DNA of 42,192 nt from a virus, in the IMG/VR virus record IMGVR_UViG_3300000553_000092, positions 1-42,192 of that record; one strand, written 5' to 3'. Below, piece by piece: positions 7,783 through 13,666 of this stretch. Made by a program: the position numbers and the translations under genes. The stretch's first letter is position 1. Every line of letters starts with the position of its first letter. Under the pieces are notes generated by a model that was given only the letters and a program-made list of their open reading frames with translations, was not told the DNA's origin and did not search any database.

Positions 7783-8755
7783 TACTATTTTAAATCTCAT
7801 AAGTCCTTATGATATATTCAGATTTTACATGAAGGGAGACTGGAGAATTAATGCTGTTACTATATCTCCATTTCCCAGAGCTGGTAAGGGCATAGAGCAG
7901 CATCCTTCATTTCTAATTGGATCTAAAGGAGGAGGTGTATCATTTATTGATTTTAGTGATACTGAGAAACGAGGCGATTGTTTTACGTTTGTTAAGCTGT
8001 TACATCACATGACATCAATGGATGATGTTTTAAAGAAGATTGATCAGGACTTTGGTCTAGGGATTAGCAGCAAACCTTTAGGAGATTATAAAAAGATTGT
8101 TAGTGAATATCAACAACCCGAAGAGATAGGCAAACGATATTCTTTGATTCAAGTGTCTACACGAAAATTTACTCATGAAGAATTAGAATATTGGAATCAA
8201 TATCATCAGAGTCTGGAGGATCTTAGAGCTAATAATGTCTATTCGATTAAGGATATATTCTTTAATAAGAGTAGATTTATAATGAAAGATACTGATCTTA
8301 GATTCGGTTATTTGTACGATGGACATTGGAAAATATATCGACCATTTGCTGACAAAAAGGTTAAATGGGTTCCAAATAACGTATTTATTACAGCATTAGA
8401 TGGACAAGATGGAATTCAGTGTACAAATCTGATGATTCAAAAAAGCAAAAAAGACTTCATGGTGATGAGTAAAGTTTATCCTTATAATGTAGCAGTACAG
8501 AATGAGGGCATAGCCTGTTTCTCTCATGAGAATGTGGAATACTTTAAAGAGATCTCTGCAAATCAAATCCTATCATTTGATAGTGATGAACCAGGTGTAA
8601 GAAACTCACAACAAATCACTAAAATCTTTGGTTTCAACTACTGCAACGTTCCAAAGGAGTATTTAAAGGAAGGTATAAAGGACTGGGCAGCACTTGGAGC
8701 TACGTATGGTTTAAAGACTATAGAGAATATACTTAGAGAAAAAGGTATTATTTAG
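7742..8755 (+). CDS. DnaG-like primase (TOPRIM)
   Basis: A 337-residue primase. The N-terminal part (SPYDIFRFYM ... SPF ... PSFLIGSKGGG ... DFSD ... GDCFTFVKLL) follows the zinc-ribbon-type DnaG domain but without Cys ligands, as in many crAss-like phages. The TOPRIM domain spans about 228-325 with DSDEPG (280-285) as DxD and KDWAAL (313-318). The usual TOPRIM Glu is Gln233 in LMIQKSKKD; related phage primases often carry a variant here. The start at 7742 is needed to include the conserved N-terminus and lies inside the endonuclease gene. Confidence 0.82.
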   Translation: MAIHGERKKLLTPDTILNLISPYDIFRFYMKGDWRINAVTISPFPRAGKGIEQHPSFLIGSKGGGVSFIDFSDTEKRGDCFTFVKLLHHMTSMDDVLKKIDQDFGLGISSKPLGDYKKIVSEYQQPEEIGKRYSLIQVSTRKFTHEELEYWNQYHQSLEDLRANNVYSIKDIFFNKSRFIMKDTDLRFGYLYDGHWKIYRPFADKKVKWVPNNVFITALDGQDGIQCTNLMIQKSKKDFMVMSKVYPYNVAVQNEGIACFSHENVEYFKEISANQILSFDSDEPGVRNSQQITKIFGFNYCNVPKEYLKEGIKDWAALGATYGLKTIENILREKGII

Positions 8756-8765
8756 TAGTATTTTC

Positions 8766-8796
8766 TTTGCTAAATCAGTTGTATTACTTATATTTG
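8766..8796 (+). promoter_or_regulatory. Complete Bacteroidota-type promoter
   Basis: TTTG (8766-8769), a 19-base spacer and TATATTTG (8789-8796) match the Bacteroides primary-sigma consensus exactly. Transcription should start about five bases later, at or next to the ATG at 8801, giving a leaderless or nearly leaderless mRNA. Confidence 0.75.
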
Positions 8797-8800
8797 TAGT

Positions 8801-9604
8801 ATGAAAACTACACAATCTCAGATTGAATATATGATTAGATCATATACAATTGATAAAAAAAATACTTACGTTATAGGTATGGAATTAGGTATATCTAGTG
8901 TAACTGTACGATCCTATCTTAAAAGGGCAGGAATTACAATATCTAATCAGAAGTATAAGTTTAATGAGAATTATTTTAGAGAGATAGATACTTCAAATAA
9001 AGCATATTTCTTAGGATTTATATATGCAGACGGATGTGTGTTTCCCCCAAAAAATAGTTGTGCTATTAAACTTAAGAGAGAAGATGATTATATTCTTGAA
9101 CAATTCAAAAAAGAGTTAGGAAGTAGTAAACCGTTAAACTATACTGAATCAAAGCTTATAGTAGGTACTAATTATATTGGAAAAGCTCAATCTAAAATTG
9201 AAATTAATTCCAAAATAATGATTGAGGATTTACAAAGATTAGGTGTGACTCAGAATAAATCACTAACCTTAAAGTTTCCAAATGATATAATTTTTATGAG
9301 AGATTTTATCAGAGGTTATTTCGATGGAGATGGATGTATTTATTTTTCTCAAAAAAGAATAATGTTAAACTTCGTAGGTAGTGAATATTTTTGTAAGGGA
9401 TTGTGTAACTTTTTACAAAATAATCTTAATATAAATGTAATAACAAAACAGGATAAAAGAGGTAAATCTTGGTACATATTTATTTTTAGAATAAAAGATG
9501 TGCTAAAATTTTGTAATTATATTTATTATGATCCAACTTGTATAAAATTAAATAGAAAATTTAAAAAATTTGAAGACTATGTAATAAATAAGAGACTATT
9601 ATAA
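8801..9604 (+). CDS. LAGLIDADG homing endonuclease with N-terminal HTH
   Basis: A 267-residue paralogue of the gene at 6907. It has an HTH-like start (TYVIGMELGISSVTVRSYL), first LAGLIDADG motif AYFLGFIYADG (68-78) and second FIRGYFDGDG (about 169-179). It lies just after the primase gene, so the primase is bracketed by two related endonucleases. It has its own consensus promoter and no Shine-Dalgarno, consistent with leaderless translation. No intron core is seen around it, so it is free-standing. Confidence 0.88.
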   Translation: MKTTQSQIEYMIRSYTIDKKNTYVIGMELGISSVTVRSYLKRAGITISNQKYKFNENYFREIDTSNKAYFLGFIYADGCVFPPKNSCAIKLKREDDYILEQFKKELGSSKPLNYTESKLIVGTNYIGKAQSKIEINSKIMIEDLQRLGVTQNKSLTLKFPNDIIFMRDFIRGYFDGDGCIYFSQKRIMLNFVGSEYFCKGLCNFLQNNLNINVITKQDKRGKSWYIFIFRIKDVLKFCNYIYYDPTCIKLNRKFKKFEDYVINKRLL

Positions 9605-9621
9605 AGGAATAACATAGATGT

Positions 9622-9686
9622 CCTGAGAGGCTGTAGCTTGGCTACATTGCCCTGAGAGGCTGTGCAGTGCAAGATACAGGTTTTTT
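9622..9686 (+). ncRNA. Possible structured RNA with a duplicated 13-base motif
   Basis: CCTGAGAGGCTGT occurs at 9622-9634 and 9651-9663, 29 bases apart. The motif is itself partly palindromic (CCT-GAG-AGG). The first copy runs into the hairpin TGTAGC-TTG-GCTACA. The second is followed by TGCAGTGCA, then CAGG and six Ts, which resembles a weak terminator end. Local GC is well above its surroundings. It could be a small RNA, a protein-binding repeat or an origin element; nothing matches a family I know. Confidence 0.35.
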
Positions 9687-9794
9687 CTGACATTATTTTC
9701 TCTTTTCGTAAGATACTTGTCAATCATATTAAAATTAAAAAGAGTTATTTAATTGATTTATATCTTGAAATTATTGATCTACATCATAAATTTT

Positions 9795-9810
9795 ATTGAT
9801 ATATATCAAT
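9795..9810. promoter_or_regulatory. 16-bp perfect palindrome, candidate operator
   Basis: ATTGATATATATCAAT is a perfect inverted repeat 24 bases before the ATG at 9835, in a gene-free stretch. Its length and dyad symmetry suit a dimeric repressor or activator. AT-rich palindromes can arise by chance in this genome, so the call is tentative. Confidence 0.3.
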
Positions 9811-9834
9811 GTTAAAAATTTAATACTTTGAAAA

Positions 9835-10050
9835 ATGAAAACGTATCAAGTTAGAGTAACACAAGAATTAAAAGGTTATTATGAAGGAATGTTAGAAATA
9901 GAAGCTCCTACAAAAACTATAGCCAAGAAGATATTGAGAGGTATGTCTTTAGAGGAAATTGATCAGCAGACAGATTGGACTCAAGGAGACGACTATGATG
10001 GTGATCCTAACACTATACATATTGAAGGAGATCTTGAATTATTAATTTAG
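9835..10050 (+). CDS. Small acidic hypothetical protein
   Basis: A 71-residue protein: an N-terminal strand pair (TYQVRVTQELKGYYEGMLEI) followed by an acidic C-terminal half (DQQTDWTQGDDYDGDP). The 'Y.V.v.....G...ieA.t...Akk' start resembles small proteins common in phages, of unknown role. It is the first gene after the non-coding stretch and leads a run of small overlapping genes. Confidence 0.6.
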   Translation: MKTYQVRVTQELKGYYEGMLEIEAPTKTIAKKILRGMSLEEIDQQTDWTQGDDYDGDPNTIHIEGDLELLI

Positions 10051-10055
10051 TTAAT

Positions 10056-10196
10056 ATGAAAACAGAAACTAAGTATGATGGAAATGGACAAGAATTTAAA
10101 GTTCCTATAGATAATTATGAACCTCTTCCAAGAGGTTATAGGAAGATAAGGAAAAAGATTACAAACTTTACACCTAAAAAGAAGAAAAGAAAATGA
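10056..10196 (+). CDS. Small basic hypothetical protein
   Basis: A 46-residue protein with an acidic N-terminal half and a very basic C-terminus (TNFTPKKKKRK). It starts five bases after the preceding stop and its own stop overlaps the next start (ATGA). The charge split suggests nucleic-acid or membrane contact, but there is no recognised family. Confidence 0.5.
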   Translation: MKTETKYDGNGQEFKVPIDNYEPLPRGYRKIRKKITNFTPKKKKRK

Positions 10197-10369
10197 ATGA
10201 CAGACAATTATCAAGAGAAGTAGAAGCTGCTATAAGTTGCATAATCAGTCTTGTATCAAAGATCGAAGAGTTGGAATATACTCTGGAAGATAAAGAAGTT
10301 GAGATCGACAAACTCAATGTTCGTATAGAGAAACTTGAAAAACAACTTAATTCAATCGGGGACTTATGA
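10193..10369 (+). CDS. Small coiled-coil protein
   Basis: A 58-residue protein, almost entirely a heptad-patterned helix (IISLVSKIEELEYTLEDKEV then IDKLNVRIEKLEKQLNSI). It should form a dimeric coiled coil. It overlaps both neighbours by four bases. No enzymatic motif; partner unknown. Confidence 0.55.
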   Translation: MNDRQLSREVEAAISCIISLVSKIEELEYTLEDKEVEIDKLNVRIEKLEKQLNSIGDL

Positions 10370-10605
10370 AAGGTAGTATTGAAGTCACTTACAAAGGATT
10401 AATCTTTCAAGTAGATTATGATTATACTCCTGAAAGATCTGGAGTATGGACTCTTCCTAATGGTGATCCTGGATATCCAGACGAGCCTGCAGAGTTAGAT
10501 ATTGATTACATTAGAGTAATGGGTATCAATGTTTATGATGTTTTATCACAAGATACAATTAATCAAATTGATGAATTAACATTTAGAAAATTAAATAACA
10601 ATTAA
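10366..10605 (+). CDS. Small conserved phage protein
   Basis: A 79-residue protein with the pattern 'SIEVTYKGLxFxVxYDYxP ... PNGDPGYPDEPAELDI', which I recall from many uncharacterised phage and prophage proteins. Predicted beta-rich. Function unknown. The start overlaps the upstream stop. Confidence 0.65.
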   Translation: MKGSIEVTYKGLIFQVDYDYTPERSGVWTLPNGDPGYPDEPAELDIDYIRVMGINVYDVLSQDTINQIDELTFRKLNNN

Positions 10606-10617
10606 AACCAATAAAAA

Positions 10618-11454
10618 ATGAAAGGTATTATTTACACAACAACAAAGGAGTTATTATTACATGCTCCTATTCCAGAACAGACGAGAACCTATATGCCAGT
10701 AGAGCATAGTAGACTTATTGATTTGACTCTTGAGGGAATTGCTCAAGCAGGATTTAATATTGAAAAAGAGAGATATACATCAGCTAAGGATGGCAATGTA
10801 GCTACTGGACGATATAGTATTAATACTGTATCTGATAATGAGATGAATCTTCAGATCATGTTTCAAAATAGCTATGATAAGAGTCTTAGACTAGAATTTT
10901 CTATTGGTGCAGAGGTATTAGTATGTACTAATGGAATGATATCTTTTAGAAGTATAAATTCCTTTAGAAAGAAGCACGTGGGAGATATTCAGACACTGGC
11001 TCCATCAAGGATTGCTGAATATATTAGAAATGCTGGTGAAATCTTTCAGAGTTTGCAAGGAGAGCGTGATCTTATGAAGAGTATTGAAATTGATAGAAGA
11101 ATAGCAGCTGAACTTATTGGTAGAATGTATATCGAGGAACAGTTTATTGAAGCTACGCAATTAAATATCATTAAACGTGAGCTGGATAAACCTACATATG
11201 ATTACAAGGCTGCTAGTAGTCTCTGGGAACTCTACAATTATACAACATTTGCAATTGGAGGAATTCATCCAGGACGTTGGATGGAAGATCATATGAGTGC
11301 TCATAAGTTTTTCACTGATGTTGTTTCATTATTACAAAAACCAACAGAAGTTATTACTGAAGCAGAAGTAGTAGGTACAAAATTATTATCTGTTCGTGGA
11401 ATAGAACCACCAGTAGATGATCCAAGAGTTAAACAACTTTTAATGTTTGAATAA
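10618..11454 (+). CDS. DUF932-like phage protein
   Basis: A 278-residue protein. The central 'VLVCTNGMISF' strand and the C-terminal 'SLWELYNYTTFAIGGIHPGRW' followed by 'HKFF' resemble the DUF932/TIGR03299 group of phage and plasmid proteins, where a CxNG(M) strand and a late 'Y..yNa.T' helix recur. These are common beside phage recombination genes, but no activity is known. The family call is by pattern only. Confidence 0.5.
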   Translation: MKGIIYTTTKELLLHAPIPEQTRTYMPVEHSRLIDLTLEGIAQAGFNIEKERYTSAKDGNVATGRYSINTVSDNEMNLQIMFQNSYDKSLRLEFSIGAEVLVCTNGMISFRSINSFRKKHVGDIQTLAPSRIAEYIRNAGEIFQSLQGERDLMKSIEIDRRIAAELIGRMYIEEQFIEATQLNIIKRELDKPTYDYKAASSLWELYNYTTFAIGGIHPGRWMEDHMSAHKFFTDVVSLLQKPTEVITEAEVVGTKLLSVRGIEPPVDDPRVKQLLMFE

Positions 11455-11651
11455 TGATAGCAGCATTTATTAAAATCAATGAAGAACGTTTAATCAAAAG
11501 CTCCATTAAAAGGTATAAACCTAACGGACAGACAAGTCTTAATATCTATTATTGTCCTTCCAGAAATAAAATGGATGTAGAAACTTTTTATTTTTCTACG
11601 AAAAAGAAAAGAGATGATATGATTGCTAAACTTGATGAATTATTTTTATAA
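11454..11651 (+). CDS. Small hypothetical protein
   Basis: A 65-residue basic protein sharing one base with the preceding stop (TAATG). It has strand-rich character (SLNIYYCPSRN ... VETFYFSTKKK) and a C-terminal helix. No family recognised. Confidence 0.5.
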   Translation: MIAAFIKINEERLIKSSIKRYKPNGQTSLNIYYCPSRNKMDVETFYFSTKKKRDDMIAKLDELFL

Positions 11652-11667
11652 TTAAATAAGTTAGATT

Positions 11668-11712
11668 ATGATTTGGGAAACATTTAAAGACAAGTTTCAT
11701 GAGAGTCAGTGA
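11668..11712 (+). pseudogene. Remnant of the original 5' end of the uracil-DNA glycosylase gene
   Basis: A 14-codon ORF, MIWETFKDKFHESQ then TGA. It lines up with the start of the glycosylase 0.9 kb downstream (MKWESFEPKF): M-x-W-E-[ST]-F-x-x-K-F. The simplest reading is that this is the old start of the glycosylase gene, cut off when the GIY-YIG cassette inserted after about codon 13. The downstream gene now has a replacement start. It could also be a short decoy peptide, or the similarity could be chance. Confidence 0.55.
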
Positions 11713-11732
11713 ATAGTTTTAATATAAATATG

Positions 11733-11740
11733 TACATTTG
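11733..11740 (+). promoter_or_regulatory. Candidate -7 box of the GIY-YIG gene
   Basis: TACATTTG matches TAnnTTTG and is identical to the -7 box of the intron endonuclease gene at 14492. No TTTG lies 19-21 bases upstream. A transcript from here would begin inside the left arm of the next hairpin and so escape it. Confidence 0.4.
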
Positions 11741-11774
11741 TGGAGCAGGAAAATAATCCTGCTCCATTTTATTT
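11741..11774 (+). terminator. Rho-independent terminator before the GIY-YIG gene
   Basis: A perfect 10-bp stem (TGGAGCAGGA at 11741-11750 with its complement at 11757-11766) and a six-base loop, followed by TTTTATTTATT. It would end transcription coming from the upstream operon at the edge of the inserted cassette. Confidence 0.8.
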
Positions 11775-11783
11775 ATTATTGTT

Positions 11784-12605
11784 ATGTCTGGAATATATAC
11801 AATTACTAATATACTTACTAATCAAGTATTGGTTGGAGAAAGTAAAAATGTTCATAAAAGATTAATTGAACATAGATCTAAATTGCGAGGCAACTATCAT
11901 GAAAATGATTATTTGCAAAAAGCATTTAATAAGTATGGTGAACAAAATTTCAAATTTGAACTATTAGAAAATTGTGATCCATCTTTTCTGTTATCTCAGG
12001 AAAACTATTGGTGTAACTTATTAGATTCTCACAATGATAGATTTGGTTATAATATATTACAAACAGGACCAAATAAAATTAGTCACAAGAGAGTTAAATC
12101 GTTGAACGAGGTTCAGATAGAAACATTAAGAAGATCTTCGACTGGTAGAAAGTTTACAAATGAAGCTAAGTTAAAAATGTCTAGTGCTAAGAAATTATAT
12201 TATACAAATCATAAACATCCTTTGTTAGGAAGAAGTATGACAGAAGAAACAAAACAAAAAATATCAAGTAGTTTAAAAGGCAAGAATTTTCATACTGAGG
12301 AAGGAATTATAAATATTTCAAATAGTGCTAAACATAGAATAAAAAGTGTAGAAGAGATTAATAAAATAATAAATTTTCATACAGGAAGAAAACGATCTAA
12401 TAGTTCTATTCAAAACATGATTAATAATAGTAGAAGTATAAAATCTGTAATTCAGTACGACATGAACGGTTCGTTTATTAGAGAATGGGATAGAATTAGA
12501 GAAGCTGCAGAATTCCTGAAATGTGACCCTTCAGGTATATCAGCTTGTTGTAGAAATAAATGTAAATCAATAAAAAATTTCAAATGGAAATACAAACAAA
12601 AATGA
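11784..12605 (+). CDS. GIY-YIG homing endonuclease with NUMOD3/NUMOD1 repeats
   Basis: A 273-residue endonuclease. The N-terminal GIY-YIG domain begins GIYTITN with VLVGES as the YIG-equivalent strand, then the catalytic Arg region (KNVHKRLIEHRSKL) and a Glu in SQENYWC. NUMOD3-type DNA-binding repeats follow (SSTGRKFTNEAKLKMS, LLGRSMTEETKQKISSSLKG), then a C-terminal NUMOD1/IENR1 module (VIQYDMNGSFIREWDRIREA). It sits between the glycosylase remnant and the intact glycosylase gene and overlaps the latter by ATGA. A hairpin terminator and a candidate -7 box lie upstream. Confidence 0.85.
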   Translation: MSGIYTITNILTNQVLVGESKNVHKRLIEHRSKLRGNYHENDYLQKAFNKYGEQNFKFELLENCDPSFLLSQENYWCNLLDSHNDRFGYNILQTGPNKISHKRVKSLNEVQIETLRRSSTGRKFTNEAKLKMSSAKKLYYTNHKHPLLGRSMTEETKQKISSSLKGKNFHTEEGIINISNSAKHRIKSVEEINKIINFHTGRKRSNSSIQNMINNSRSIKSVIQYDMNGSFIREWDRIREAAEFLKCDPSGISACCRNKCKSIKNFKWKYKQK

Positions 12606-13312
12606 AGTGGGAGAGTTTTGAACCAAAATTTGGCACATATGCTCAAAAGATTAAACCTTTCTTTGATTCTGGAGGGTTTGATCCTATTTACGATTTCTTA
12701 AAATCTGAGTCAGCACGAGGCAAGAAGATAGCCCCTCTCTCTTCCAACGTCTTCAGGTGTTTTCTTGAGACTCCATATGATCAGATTAAAGTGATTATGG
12801 TAGGGATGTGTCCTTATCATAACTTCAGGGATGATGTGCCAGTGGCCGATGGCCTTTTAATGGGTTGCAGTATTACAGATTATGTACAACCGTCCTTAGA
12901 GAAATTCTACAGAGGAATTGAGATTGATCTGTTCAATGGGTTGGCTGTTAATCATAGTGGTACACCAGATGTAAGTTATTTAGCTAAACAAGGAGTACTT
13001 ATGTTAAATATTGCACTTACAGTAGAAGCTAATAAACCAGGAAGTCACACTGAAATTTGGGAACCATTCATGAAATATCTTTTTCAAGAGGTGTTTGATG
13101 TAATTAGAGTTCCTATTATATTTCTTGGAAAAGAAGCCGCAAGTATTGAGAAATATGTAGATCCATTTACATGGATATTCAAAGTTTCACATCCTGCCAG
13201 TGCTGCATATTCAGGAACTGAATGGAATCCTGAAGGAGTTTTTAAGAAAGTGCAGAATATTATATATGACATGAATGCACATCAAGTTAATTGGTTAGAT
13301 ATAATAGATTAA
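12602..13312 (+). CDS. Uracil-DNA glycosylase (family 1-like), catalytic Asp replaced
   Basis: A 236-residue protein read from the ATG at 12602, which overlaps the endonuclease stop. Family-1 features are: VIMVGMCPYH (64-73) in place of ILGQDPYH, MLNIALTVEANKPGSH (134-149) matching LLNxxLTVxxxxxxSH, and VSHPASAAYSG (195-205) with the catalytic-loop His197. The water-activating Asp of GQDPYH is Cys70 and the Gln is Met69, so normal activity is doubtful. The first 300 bases average about 41% GC by hand count against about 34% for the rest, as if the 5' part came from another phage. Confidence 0.78.
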   Translation: MKWESFEPKFGTYAQKIKPFFDSGGFDPIYDFLKSESARGKKIAPLSSNVFRCFLETPYDQIKVIMVGMCPYHNFRDDVPVADGLLMGCSITDYVQPSLEKFYRGIEIDLFNGLAVNHSGTPDVSYLAKQGVLMLNIALTVEANKPGSHTEIWEPFMKYLFQEVFDVIRVPIIFLGKEAASIEKYVDPFTWIFKVSHPASAAYSGTEWNPEGVFKKVQNIIYDMNAHQVNWLDIID

Positions 13313-13315
13313 ATT

Positions 13316-13654
13316 ATGTTAGTACACATTCAAAATTTAAAAAAAGGAGATCTACTATTATTTCCCAGCAATGGGAAATTTATCATGGTAATTGTTTTGC
13401 AATATCCAAGAATCGATATTGATTCTAAAACAGGACAACCTATAATCCTTAGGAATGGAACAGATAGTTATAAGAGATTAAGAGTTTCTTGTAAAAGAGA
13501 AGTTAAAATTGTTCCTTGTATGTGGGGAAATACGAAGCATGAACGAAAAGAAATTAAATTCTTTTGTACATCTGAAAATCATAATTACAAGAGATATATT
13601 TATGTCAATGGTAGAGAATTCTGGTTATTAGAAAGAGGATTATCAACAATTTAA
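13316..13654 (+). CDS. Small basic hypothetical protein
   Basis: A 112-residue beta-rich basic protein. It starts LVHIQNLKKGDLLLFPSNGKFIM, which resembles the entry strands of an SH3-like or Hint-like barrel. Three bases separate it from the glycosylase stop. No catalytic residues are seen. It probably belongs to the conserved small proteins between the glycosylase and rII genes in related phages, but I cannot name it. Confidence 0.55.
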   Translation: MLVHIQNLKKGDLLLFPSNGKFIMVIVLQYPRIDIDSKTGQPIILRNGTDSYKRLRVSCKREVKIVPCMWGNTKHERKEIKFFCTSENHNYKRYIYVNGREFWLLERGLSTI

Positions 13655-13666
13655 CAAAGAAAGAGA

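Larger units (their letters stand above)
9605..9834 (+). other. 230-base non-coding stretch
   Basis: No ORF with coding character is visible here. The stretch holds two copies of CCTGAGAGGCTGT, a T-run, and a 16-bp palindrome, described separately. The right half (9690-9834) is very AT-rich. It could be the 3' flank of the endonuclease insertion, a small RNA gene, or a control region for the small genes that follow. Confidence 0.5.

Noticed and set aside
9622-9663. CTGAGA motif as a TPP riboswitch
   Set aside because: The other conserved parts of the thi-box are missing and no thiamine gene follows.
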